From the NCBI GenBank assembly GCA_903882665.1, contig CAIRXW010000013.1, positions 1 to 64,000 of the forward strand: 64,000 bases of DNA, given 5' to 3'. The DNA is from an uncultured Chlorobiaceae bacterium. GTDB taxonomy: Bacteria > Bacteroidota > Chlorobiia > Chlorobiales > Chlorobiaceae. A model generated the notes under the pieces. It had not been told where the DNA came from. It made no database searches and worked only from the letters and a program-made list of their open reading frames with translations. The translations under genes were made by a program, and so were the position numbers. Shown in pieces: positions 1 to 8,268 of this stretch. Numbering within the stretch: position 1 is the stretch's first letter; every line of letters starts with the position of its first letter.

Positions 1-1
1 C

Positions 2-127
2 ACGTTTCTACAAATTTTGAGTGTCAGTGTTTTTGAGAAAGTCGATATAAATCAATTAGTTACAAATTCTGCTGGCACGATTGAGAATACCTATACCTCT
101 AACCAGTTAGATTTATTCAACTTATAG
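2..127 (+). pseudogene. C-terminal end of an IS4-family (DUF4372-type) transposase, cut by window start
   Basis: A reading frame is open from base 2 to a TAG at 125-127 and encodes 41 residues that begin TFLQILSVSVFEK and end NQLDLFNL. The LQILSV-(T/S)-xFEK block and the NQLxLF tail are what I recognise from the C-termini of IS4-family transposases carrying an N-terminal DUF4372 domain. The catalytic part lies outside the window, so it cannot be said whether the element is intact. The bases just after the stop (CCGGACAGTAGTG, 129-141) could be part of the right terminal repeat. The call rests on recall of short motifs, so confidence is moderate. Confidence 0.5.
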
Positions 128-414
128 CCGGACAGTAGTGAAGAATGATAGCGATAATAATATTTCTCTATCAATTTTAGTGCGCGAATAAAAAGGCGGA
201 TGCGCAATTGGAGTCCAAAGCACTTTTAATGATTTCCAGGTCTTTTTTTTCATTTATTCTTTACCTGATTCTGAAACTCGGTTCTCAAATGCCCAACGTA
301 GCAATGAGCCGCAGATGCGCCTCTACCATGGAACTGGCTTCTTCCTTCTCCCGGTAGCAACTGTCGGCTCCATTGCCTGGTTAGAGCGCTCTGGTTTTGC
401 ACTCTTGCCCATGA
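128..414. other. AT-rich intergenic stretch without a visible gene
   Basis: Between the transposase tail and the 3' end of the coiled-coil gene I see no convincing reading frame, RNA gene or terminator. It probably contains the right end of the insertion sequence. Confidence 0.4.
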
Positions 415-1347
415 CTACAATATTGGCTTTCTTCCTCTTTGAATATTGTCTAACATTTCACCTTGTTTCCGATGCTCACGCAAGGATTCCTCTTCCTGTC
501 TGCGGCGATTCGCGGCCTCTTCTAAGTTTGCCTCCTCATATCTTCGTCGAGCCACAGACTCTTCTTGTGATTGTTCAAGTAAGTCATTCAACGATACATG
601 TAGCTGATTAGACAAATCATTTAGCGAGGAGGTGATCTCGCTACCCATGGAATATATAGCATCACCAAGGGAACGAAAGCCTTCGTATAGGAGTTTGTTT
701 GTTCTTCTTTGCTCGTAAATTGTCGCAAATTGAAAGTTTTGCTGTGCCTTGCGTACTATGCTGGCCAAGCGGGAAGCGGTTTGCCTTGCATCTGGTAGTA
801 TCCCGACAGAAATTGGAAAAGCTTGTACAGCTGGCCTCAACCCTGACGATTGCTTTTTATATGATACTGCTGTTTGAGAAAGAATGCGTATATTGCGGTG
901 ATAAGCAGCAAGATTGTTTGTTGCTTTTTCAACTTGATCCCAAAATGGCGCAAAGACATTTGCAGCGAATTCGTCTTGAGCTTTATCAAGACAGACTTCT
1001 GCATCCTTGATAAGAGTGGGAATTTCAACAACAATGCGTTTTGTATTGGTTACCATAACGAATAGTTGTTCGCGCGTACGCTTTTCCATTTCAATCTGAT
1101 TTAGTCTTTCTTGCTCTGCTCTCTCCGTTTTCTCTTTTGCAGTGCTCTTTTCCATTTCAATTTGACGGAGTCTTTCTTGCTCTGTTTTCTCAGCATTCTC
1201 TGATGCAGTCTTGAAGGCATGCCATAGCAATAGAACGCCAGCTATGATTGCTAGGCTGGCAAGCATTGCAGGGCCAGTGCTCATATGGTGTTCTCCGGTG
1301 AGATAACCAAGGAGCATAAAGAAGACAATTGCTAGAACCCAACCCAC
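415..1347 (-). CDS. membrane-anchored coiled-coil protein of unknown function
   Basis: 310 residues. The N-terminus has two hydrophobic segments (about 1-16 and 27-45), so the protein is probably anchored in the inner membrane. A charged coiled coil follows from about 48 to 98, containing two near-copies of a repeat EQERL-(R/N)-QIEMEK, then a helical middle region, and a very charged Arg/Glu-rich C-terminal stretch (about 262-300). The start is GTG, chosen because AAAGGAG (1355-1361) lies seven bases upstream. I recognise no enzymatic motif. It sits in an accessory region beside an integrase and a transposase tail, which suggests strain-specific DNA. Function unknown. Confidence 0.7.
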   Translation of the reverse strand: MGWVLAIVFFMLLGYLTGEHHMSTGPAMLASLAIIAGVLLLWHAFKTASENAEKTEQERLRQIEMEKSTAKEKTERAEQERLNQIEMEKRTREQLFVMVTNTKRIVVEIPTLIKDAEVCLDKAQDEFAANVFAPFWDQVEKATNNLAAYHRNIRILSQTAVSYKKQSSGLRPAVQAFPISVGILPDARQTASRLASIVRKAQQNFQFATIYEQRRTNKLLYEGFRSLGDAIYSMGSEITSSLNDLSNQLHVSLNDLLEQSQEESVARRRYEEANLEEAANRRRQEEESLREHRKQGEMLDNIQRGRKPIL

Positions 1348-1401
1348 TCGTATACTCCTTTCATTTCAGGTATCAATTTTGTTCTTAGCTCTAACAATGT
1401 T

Positions 1402-1552
1402 TAGACTGATCTGCCTAAATCGGAAAAGGCAGCAGTTCCTTTCTGCATAAGACAACATTTGAATTATTCAGAAAAGTCGTTTAACTTATTATTTATAAAT
1501 GACATATAAAGATAACGCGTATTTATTTTACTGGTATAGGCAGATCAGTCTA
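1402..1552. mobile_element. 151-bp element with 16-bp perfect terminal inverted repeats (MITE-like)
   Basis: TAGACTGATCTGCCTA at 1402-1417 is the exact reverse complement of 1537-1552. The outermost two bases on each side are TA, which fits a TA target-site duplication around a 147-bp element (1404-1550) with 14-bp ends, as in non-autonomous derivatives of IS630/Tc1-type transposons. The interior is AT-rich with no reading frame. The right arm overlaps the last two codons and stop of the integrase gene. The inverted repeat is seen directly; the MITE identity is inference. Confidence 0.5.
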
Positions 1553-2576
1553 TATCAGTAATAAACATATCAACAGGGCTTTTTACTCCATGACCACCTT
1601 TGTTCAAAACATGCGTATAAATCATCGTGGTGCTTACATCTTTATGCCCCATTAATTCCTGAATGGTTCGAATATCATACCCGGCCTCAAGTAAATGAGT
1701 TGCAAAAGAGTGCCTGAACGTATGACAAACTGCATGTTTAACAATACCTGCCCGTTGAGTCGCGTCTTTTACTGCGCGCTGAATACTTGTTTCGTGTATA
1801 TGATGCCGTCCTTCTTCGCGTGTTGTCATGTTCACCCACCGGTTTTCCTGCGGAAAAACCCACTGCCATCGCCATTCTGCAGGTGCGTTGGGATATTTAC
1901 GGTCTAAAGCGCCGGGCAAGAGTACACGACCCCAACCCTCAGCAAGGTCTTTGTCGTGAATGCTCTTGACATTTTTCAGATGGTCGCCGAGAGGCTTTTT
2001 CAAAGATTCAGGCAACATCGTTATCCGGTCTTTTGCTCCCTTGCCATCACGAACCAAAATTTCATTACGGGAGAAATCAATATCCTGTACGCGCAATCGA
2101 AGACATTCCATCAGCCTCAATCCAGAGCCATACATGAGTGATGCCATTAACCACTTGTCACCAGTCATCTGAGCAAGAAGAGCTTTCACCTCTTCACGTG
2201 TTAACACAACAGGCAAATGAGTTGGTTTTCGGGCGCGGATGACATGTCCAAGATCGCCGACTTCTTTGCCGATCACGTTCCGGTATAGAAATAACAATGC
2301 GCTCAATGCCTGATTCTGCGTTGATGCACTGACTTTTTCGTTTACGGCAAGATGGGTTAAAAACGCATTTATCTCCAGTTCACCCATCTCCTTCGGATGT
2401 CTCATGTTGTGAAAATGAACATATCGCTTAACCCAGGAACAGTATGTCTCTTCTGTCCTGTTGCTGTAATGACGAACACGCAGAGCTTCCCGAAACAATT
2501 CCAGTAATTTCGGACCGTGTTGCACTGCCTGAGGATTTACTGACGGCCGTAAAACTGTTCGAGAATCAGCAACCAT
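1545..2576 (-). CDS. intI: integron-type integrase (tyrosine recombinase, IntI family)
   Basis: 343 residues. It has an N-terminal SAM-like core-binding domain (about 23-105) and a C-terminal catalytic domain with the tyrosine-recombinase set R154, H285-x-x-R288, H311 and the nucleophile Y320 in the motif STTMIYTHVL. A region at about 213-245 containing KYPNAPAEWRWQWVFPQ matches the extra segment that separates IntI integrases from XerC/D and phage integrases. IntI enzymes recombine attC and attI sites to capture gene cassettes. ATG start. No cassette array or convincing attC is visible, so this looks like a lone integrase. Its last codons lie in the right arm of the 151-bp inverted-repeat element. 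Confidence 0.9.
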   Translation of the reverse strand: MVADSRTVLRPSVNPQAVQHGPKLLELFREALRVRHYSNRTEETYCSWVKRYVHFHNMRHPKEMGELEINAFLTHLAVNEKVSASTQNQALSALLFLYRNVIGKEVGDLGHVIRARKPTHLPVVLTREEVKALLAQMTGDKWLMASLMYGSGLRLMECLRLRVQDIDFSRNEILVRDGKGAKDRITMLPESLKKPLGDHLKNVKSIHDKDLAEGWGRVLLPGALDRKYPNAPAEWRWQWVFPQENRWVNMTTREEGRHHIHETSIQRAVKDATQRAGIVKHAVCHTFRHSFATHLLEAGYDIRTIQELMGHKDVSTTMIYTHVLNKGGHGVKSPVDMFITDID

Positions 2577-2703
2577 CTCTATTTTTCCATTGCCAGCCTT
2601 GTTCCAACATTAGCTTGTTGAAGTATAGTAAAATAATGTCAGGCCATCAAGAATTACGGCAATAAATGTACCGTAACTACCGTGTAAAGCGCTCACTTTC
2701 GGC

Positions 2704-2710
2704 GTTAAGC
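2704..2710 (+). other. candidate attI core site (GTTAAGC)
   Basis: GTTAAGC fits the integron crossover consensus GTTRRRY. It lies 127 bases upstream of the intI start codon, on the side where attI is expected. It is the only match in the 571-bp gap. A seven-base match is weak evidence on its own. Confidence 0.25.
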
Positions 2711-2879
2711 CAGCATCAGCACAATAAGCAAATAATAATAAGGGAGTTGCCAGGTTTCCATGGAAGAAGAGGGCTACAATGTCTGTAATGAAAATATTGG
2801 CCCTTTGATACGATACGAATTACTTTTATGGTTGCAGGATGCAGCAATCATTTGCGGTGGGGAGGTAACCTCACAAGGG

Positions 2880-2925
2880 ATGTACAAAGCAACTGGTACA
2901 AGGGAGTGCCGGTTGCTTTGTACAT
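2880..2925. repeat. 14-bp perfect inverted repeat with 18-base loop
   Basis: ATGTACAAAGCAAC (2880-2893) pairs perfectly with GTTGCTTTGTACAT (2912-2925). There is no following T-tract, so it is not a typical terminator. It does not have the outer core sites of an attC hairpin. Role unknown; it could be a remnant of a mobile element. Confidence 0.55.
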
Positions 2926-3147
2926 GCTTTGAGGATAAAGCGTTAACGGTTGTCAGGAGTGTCCGCCTACAACAATCCTCAGCATCTTCACATTTAATAC
3001 AAAAAAACGAATAAGCTGCCATACCAGATTCTTCCGCCAGTAGAGGGTGCTTTTTGATGGTACCGGCGGATAAGCTTCGTCGTAATATGCCTTGACTTTA
3101 TTGGTGCCCATAGTTGTTCAGGTTTGAGATTAGTAGCAAAGTAAACG

Positions 3148-4602
3148 TTATTCAGGAATTAACCACCAGAATGGATAGCCCTTTGCTTTATGGAAGAAAA
3201 GGTAGTGCAATATTACTTTCAGCCAATGTCCTGCAAGACCGGCCTCTCCAACGGAGTAGTTCATATCGCGTCCCCATTCAGGGTACTTTTCCCAGTCAGG
3301 CACGACCGGGAAGAGGGTCATTGATGCGCCAAGTCCGTCAAACGAACCAAACCCGGCCGATACAATACATGCAGCACCCATTTTGCTCATTGATGCTTTA
3401 TGGCGATGTTCGGTTGCTCCCTGAATCTTTTCGGCAATATTGAGCGCCACAATTTTTCCCATAACACCGGAAGGCATCCCTGTTCGAGGTGGCGTTGGAA
3501 AAATCTGCCGTCCATTCGGGCTTGACATGGGTTTTGAAATCGGATGCGGTGGGGCAAAGGCAATACCCGGTGCATAGATGTTTTTGAACAGGGGGTTTTG
3601 ATATATTGATGGCCAATCTTCAGCTTGCCAATCCTCAAATGCTTTTGGCGTATAATTTGCATCAACCTTCATAAACTTGTTCGGTGCAAACATCTGGTCG
3701 GTAATCTCCACTCCGCTCTTATCAAAAGCGGTCAGTCCGACACCTGAAAATGAGGGAATAAGCATGGCAAAATCAAATTCCTCTACCAGATTTTCACCTG
3801 TCAGGGTTTCATAATAGGCTTTGCCGGGTTCAACTTTGTAGACACCAGCCCGCCGAATCCAGTTGATACCATATTCGGCCATAAGGGATTCAGTGAAAAC
3901 CTTTGTCGGGGTGAAATAGCCTCCCCGGTTAATAAAAGCACCGGCCATGCCGAAATCACCCAACTCATACTCATTCGACAACCAGGTAATTTGAGCCATG
4001 TCACTGAGGCCGCGCTTTTTAATTTCGTATGCCACATTCAGAATATACTCGAATGCTGCTCCCTGACAGGTTGCCATAGCATGGCCAGTACCGATCAGGA
4101 TATGCTGCTTATGACCAGCCTGCATCTTTTTGAATATTTCCTGAAGGTTTTCCCAGGCATGAGCGGCATGGCTGTAGGTACAAACCGAGAAGCTGTTTTT
4201 ATCGGGACCGAGTCCCTCCGTTGCCTCGAAATTGAGCTTTGGCCCGGTTGCATTGACCAGGTAGTCATAGTCAACTTTTTCGGTCTCTCCTTTGCGTGAT
4301 CCATCGGTATACTCAATCGTCACATACCCTTTCGGTATTTGTGCATCGCCTTCCGGATGGATTTCAAGCGCTTTTGCCTGTTTAAGGATAATGCCCCAGC
4401 GGTTATAAACTTTTTTCAGTTCAAAGCGGACGTCGTCAATAGTCATCTGACCAACACCGACCCAGATATTTGACGGAATCCACTGATAGTAGCTGTTTGG
4501 GGTAACAACGACGACTTCATGCTTTTTGCCAAGTTTCTTTTTAAGAAATGAGGCTGCGGTATGCCCTGCCACACCGGCTCCTAAAACCACAACTTTTGCC
4601 AT
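3148..4602 (-). CDS. sulfide:quinone oxidoreductase-family flavoprotein
   Basis: 484 residues from the chosen ATG. The N-terminus has the FAD-binding Rossmann motif VVVLGAGVAGH, and a second signature around NATGPKL. Three cysteines (C141, C179, C412) are spaced like the conserved redox cysteines of SQR enzymes. SQRs oxidise sulfide to polysulfide/S0 and pass electrons to the quinone pool at the membrane; the Trp/Phe-rich C-terminus could bind the membrane. A TTG 66 bases further upstream (4668) keeps the frame open, but the added residues are not family-like. It is closest in my memory to the longer SQR types of green sulfur bacteria (type III/VI), but the subtype is uncertain. It lies 130 bases downstream of the pump operon on the same strand. 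Confidence 0.75.
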   Translation of the reverse strand: MAKVVVLGAGVAGHTAASFLKKKLGKKHEVVVVTPNSYYQWIPSNIWVGVGQMTIDDVRFELKKVYNRWGIILKQAKALEIHPEGDAQIPKGYVTIEYTDGSRKGETEKVDYDYLVNATGPKLNFEATEGLGPDKNSFSVCTYSHAAHAWENLQEIFKKMQAGHKQHILIGTGHAMATCQGAAFEYILNVAYEIKKRGLSDMAQITWLSNEYELGDFGMAGAFINRGGYFTPTKVFTESLMAEYGINWIRRAGVYKVEPGKAYYETLTGENLVEEFDFAMLIPSFSGVGLTAFDKSGVEITDQMFAPNKFMKVDANYTPKAFEDWQAEDWPSIYQNPLFKNIYAPGIAFAPPHPISKPMSSPNGRQIFPTPPRTGMPSGVMGKIVALNIAEKIQGATEHRHKASMSKMGAACIVSAGFGSFDGLGASMTLFPVVPDWEKYPEWGRDMNYSVGEAGLAGHWLKVILHYLFFHKAKGYPFWWLIPE

Positions 4603-4732
4603 AGACTCGTACTGTTTGCACTGGTTCTGAATAATGCTCTGATCTTGCCCGACGAAACAATGATGCAAGTCCGAACAGCGTAGCCGGGAAACCCTTTTAC
4701 CCTATTCTGCCCATTGCTGTAGAGCGAGTGTT

Positions 4733-5041
4733 TTATGCCATTTTTTCTACATTCATGAGAAACGCCCTTGCAGGAAAATCCCCGTCGACAGCTATCGGGT
4801 TCTTTTCGAGTTCAAGCATGATTGCATCAGCCTTGTCGTCATCAAGAATGGCAAAACAGAGCGATGAGTAGGCTCCGGGCATGGCATCGGTCGGCCACCA
4901 GGATTGCGGTACGATTCCCTGGCTTTCGCAGTTACACCCCATGATATCAAAACTGCTGAACATCTTTACCTGATGTTCCTTGAAGAGAGCCCGCACTTTC
5001 GGACGGGTCTCTTCGTGTCCCATAACGGCAAGAAATTTCAT
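4733..5041 (-). CDS. small conserved hypothetical protein of an efflux operon
   Basis: 102 residues. Its start overlaps the end of the RND pump gene by four bases (ATGA type), so it is translationally coupled to the pump. The alternating strand/helix pattern and the opening MKFLAVMGHEETRPKVRALF would fit a small ferredoxin-like fold related to PII/CutA proteins, but no diagnostic loop is present. A CNC motif (residues 37-39) could bind metal or take part in thiol chemistry. Genes like this sometimes follow RND metal pumps. Function unknown. Confidence 0.7.
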   Translation of the reverse strand: MKFLAVMGHEETRPKVRALFKEHQVKMFSSFDIMGCNCESQGIVPQSWWPTDAMPGAYSSLCFAILDDDKADAIMLELEKNPIAVDGDFPARAFLMNVEKMA

Positions 5042-8000
5042 ACACGCTTGTTTTTTGCAATTACTGTAGATTTCATTTCAACCATATAATAGACAATCGG
5101 TACAACAACGAGCGTCAGGATGGTTGAAAGCACACCACCCCAGATCAGTGAGATGGCCAGACCCTGAAAAATCGGATCGAACAGCATGACGACCGAACCA
5201 ATGACAACCGCGCCGGAAGTCAGAATGATTGGACGAGTCCTGACTGCGGCAGACTCAATGACCGCCTGCTTGAGATCAACACCCTCCGCCCTGCGGATCT
5301 GAATGAAATCTATGAGCAGTACCGAGTTGCGGACCATGATACCGGCAAGCGCAATCATGCCGATCATGCTCGTCGCGGTAAAGAAGGCTCCATGCAGCCA
5401 GTGGCCCGGAATAATGCCGACAAGGCTCAGCGGAATGGCAATCATCATGATCAGCGGAGTCTTGAATGACTGGAACCAGCCGATAATCAAGAGATAGATG
5501 ATGACCAGAACAACGGCAAAGGCCGTACCGAGATCCCTGAAGACCTCAAAGGTGATCTGCCACTCTCCATCCCACTTCATCGAGAGCTTGTCCTCTGAGG
5601 TCGGATTTGCCGTGTAGAGCGGGTTGATGGCGTATCCACCGGGAACCTTGAGCTTCTGTATCTTTTTATCCATGTCGAGCATGGCATAGACCGGGCTCTC
5701 GGTCGCACCGGCAACATCAGCCGTCACATAGACCACTCGACGAAGATCCTTGCGGTAGATACTCTTTGCCTGGATTTTCTCCTCAACCTTTACCAGTTCC
5801 GAAAGCGGAATCATCTGGCCGGCACGCAGACGCGTTGTCAGGGTTCCCATTCCCTGCGACTGCACAAAAATCCCCGAAAGATCCTGTATGGAGGTTCTGC
5901 CTGACTGCGGAAGCCTGACCTGGATAGCAACAGGATCGAGCTGGCTGTCGGTATGCAACACCCCGACGTCCATGCCGGCCAGCGACATACGCAGCGTCTG
6001 GGCGATCTGTTCGGCACTGACACCTCGGAAAGCCGCACGCTCCTTGTTTACGACGAGATTATAGACTTTCTGATCCTCCTCGACGAGAACGTCCACATCA
6101 ACAACACCGGGCGTCTCTTCATAGACCTTCTTCACCTGTTGTGCCAGTGCCAGTTGCTGCTCCTGTGAAGGGCCGTAAATTTCAGCAACAAGAGTTGAGA
6201 GCACCGGAGGTCCAGGGGGAATTTCGACAATCTTGGCATTCCCGTTGTAGCGAAGGGCAATCTTCTGGACACCCGGCCTTACCCGTTTGGCTATATCATG
6301 ACTCTGGGCCTTGCGATCGCCCTTATGGACAAGATTGACCTGGATATCAGCCATATTGGCTTTCTGACGAAGGTAGTAGTGCCGAACAAGACCATTGAAA
6401 TTGATCGGCGCATTGGTTCCGACGTAATACTCGTAGCTTTGTACCTCCGGAACCGTTTTCAGGTAGGCGGCAACCTCCTTGGCCACTCGTGCGGTCTGCT
6501 CAAGCGATGTGCCGTCAGGCATATCAAGAATCACCTGAAACTCGTTCTTGTTGTCAAACGGAAGCATCTTCATCTGTACAGCCTTCAGCGGCACCAGCGC
6601 AATGGCGCCTGCCAGCATCAAACCAACCACACCGAACGCCACCCATCTTTTGAAACTGCTCTCGATAAATGGAGAGAGAATGGAATTGAAGAGCTTGTAG
6701 TAGCCTGTTTTGGTAATATCGTACTCTTCATGATGACCCTCTTCAGTTTTCAGAAGACGATAGGAAAGCCATGGGGTTGCGATCAGTGCAACGAGCAGCG
6801 AAAAGATCATGGCCAGCGAGGCACCGATTGGCATCGGGCTCATGTAGGGGCCCATCAGGCCCGAAACAAAGACCATCGGAAGCACTGCAGCAATAACCGT
6901 AAAGGTTGCCAGAATGGTCGGATTACCCACCTCATTGATTGCGGTAATGGCCGCTTGCAGCTTTGGCTGCCGTTTCATGGCAAAGTGGCGGTGAATGTTC
7001 TCGGCAATGATGATTGAGTCATCAACAACAATACCGGTAACAAATATCAGCGCAAAGAGGGTTACCCGGTTGAGCGAATAATCGAGCAGGTAGTAGATCA
7101 GCAGCGTAAGGGCAAAGGTAATGGGCACCGATGCAAGAACAACAAGAGCGCCGCGCCATCCAAGGAAAAACCCGACAACAACCGTAACCGCCACAACCGC
7201 CATAAGCAGGTGCTCAAGAAGGGTAAAGACCTTTTCAGAAGCCGTTGCACCATAGTTCCTGGTTTCTGTCACGGTAATACCGGCAGGAATAGCCGTCTTT
7301 CTGAGCCCTTCGATTCTCGACATAACCTTGCCGGCAAGGACCGAGGCATCTCCGCCTTTCCTCTTGGCCACCGTGAGAGTCACCGCAGGATACTCGCCTG
7401 TTGCCGAGCCTTTGGGGGCCGCAGCCGCAAAACCAAAAAAGTTGTAGTTATTGACCTCTTCAGGGCCGTCTACAATAGTTGCGACATCACGGAGGTAGAC
7501 CGGAGAGGCTCCATAGATACCGACGACGATATGAGAGACCTCTTCGGCGTTTTCAAGAAATTTCCCCGAACGGACAACAATCTCCTCGTTCATTTGTTTG
7601 AAATCACCGGAGGTCATCTGGCTGTTGCCCTGCTGAATCTGACGGGCAATCTGCATCGGGCTGACATTGTACTGCTGAAGTTTCGCCTTGTTGAGCTCAA
7701 TTTTTATCTGACGTTTCAATCCGCCCTTTATCTCAACATCACCGATATTGCTGATTTTTTTGAGTTCATCAGCCACCGCTACCGCACTCTGACGCAGCTC
7801 ATAAGGATTCTTCGTCTTGCTCCAGAAGGTGAGATTAAGCACAGGAACATCGTCGATAGAGACCTTTTTCATCAGCGGGAACTGGACACCGGGAGGCATC
7901 TTGTCCATATTTTTCATGAGGGTAGACCAGAGCTTGACCATACTCCTCTCAGCATCTTCACCCACTTTGTAGCGGACCGTCACCAGGGCAAAGTCAGGCA

Positions 8001-8268
8001 TTGAGGTGGAATAGACAAAATCCACTCCCGGAATTTCGGTCAGGGTTCTCTCAATCGGCTTGGCTACTCGGGCTTCAACCTCTGCGGGTGCAGCACCAGG
8101 GTAGGGGATATAGAGATCAACCATCGGCACCACAATCTGAGGCTCCTCTTCGCGCGGCGTCATAAAGGTCGCCATGATACCCACAAGAAGCGATGCCACC
8201 ATCAAAAGCGGCGTTATCTTTGAATTGATAAACTGTTTTGCAAGTTTACCGGCAATACCTTCATTCAT
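5038..8268 (-). CDS. RND-family efflux transporter (AcrB/CusA superfamily)
   Basis: 1076 residues, full length for an inner-membrane RND pump. It opens with the typical transmembrane helix and the conserved PGAAPAEVE segment of the porter domain. Helix 4 carries the proton-relay pair in GIVVDDSI, and the tandem RND symmetry is visible, with a second multi-helix block near the C-terminus (VVLVIIYLLIIGWFQSF and following). It lacks the Met/Glu signatures that would mark it clearly as a copper or zinc pump, so the substrate is unknown. It overlaps both neighbours by four bases, giving a tight operon with a TolC-type channel and an adaptor-like lipoprotein upstream. The upstream CsoR-family regulator suggests metal or sulfur stress as the signal. 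Confidence 0.92.
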   Translation of the reverse strand: MNEGIAGKLAKQFINSKITPLLMVASLLVGIMATFMTPREEEPQIVVPMVDLYIPYPGAAPAEVEARVAKPIERTLTEIPGVDFVYSTSMPDFALVTVRYKVGEDAERSMVKLWSTLMKNMDKMPPGVQFPLMKKVSIDDVPVLNLTFWSKTKNPYELRQSAVAVADELKKISNIGDVEIKGGLKRQIKIELNKAKLQQYNVSPMQIARQIQQGNSQMTSGDFKQMNEEIVVRSGKFLENAEEVSHIVVGIYGASPVYLRDVATIVDGPEEVNNYNFFGFAAAAPKGSATGEYPAVTLTVAKRKGGDASVLAGKVMSRIEGLRKTAIPAGITVTETRNYGATASEKVFTLLEHLLMAVVAVTVVVGFFLGWRGALVVLASVPITFALTLLIYYLLDYSLNRVTLFALIFVTGIVVDDSIIIAENIHRHFAMKRQPKLQAAITAINEVGNPTILATFTVIAAVLPMVFVSGLMGPYMSPMPIGASLAMIFSLLVALIATPWLSYRLLKTEEGHHEEYDITKTGYYKLFNSILSPFIESSFKRWVAFGVVGLMLAGAIALVPLKAVQMKMLPFDNKNEFQVILDMPDGTSLEQTARVAKEVAAYLKTVPEVQSYEYYVGTNAPINFNGLVRHYYLRQKANMADIQVNLVHKGDRKAQSHDIAKRVRPGVQKIALRYNGNAKIVEIPPGPPVLSTLVAEIYGPSQEQQLALAQQVKKVYEETPGVVDVDVLVEEDQKVYNLVVNKERAAFRGVSAEQIAQTLRMSLAGMDVGVLHTDSQLDPVAIQVRLPQSGRTSIQDLSGIFVQSQGMGTLTTRLRAGQMIPLSELVKVEEKIQAKSIYRKDLRRVVYVTADVAGATESPVYAMLDMDKKIQKLKVPGGYAINPLYTANPTSEDKLSMKWDGEWQITFEVFRDLGTAFAVVLVIIYLLIIGWFQSFKTPLIMMIAIPLSLVGIIPGHWLHGAFFTATSMIGMIALAGIMVRNSVLLIDFIQIRRAEGVDLKQAVIESAAVRTRPIILTSGAVVIGSVVMLFDPIFQGLAISLIWGGVLSTILTLVVVPIVYYMVEMKSTVIAKNKRV

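Larger units (their letters stand above)
2577..3147. other. 571-bp gap beside the integrase: possible attI core and a hairpin, no gene
   Basis: In an integron the attI site and cassettes would lie here, upstream of intI. One GTTRRRY core-type heptamer (GTTAAGC, 2704-2710) is present, about 130 bases from the integrase start. No paired RYYYAAC/GTTRRRY attC structure was found. A strong hairpin lies at 2880-2925. Open frames of 82-84 codons exist on both strands around 2760-3022 but have no supporting features. Confidence 0.5.

Noticed and set aside
2880-2925. Hairpin considered as an attC site
   Set aside because: The outer ends do not match RYYYAAC and GTTRRRY, and the stem is perfect with none of the extrahelical bases of attC sites.
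2760-3014. Open frames of 84 (+) and 82 (-) codons near the integrase
   Set aside because: They overlap each other on opposite strands, span a hairpin, lack well-placed ribosome sites and resemble no family.
6298-8004. Plus-strand open frames of 239 and 264 codons
   Set aside because: Both are antisense to the RND pump gene and show no family features.
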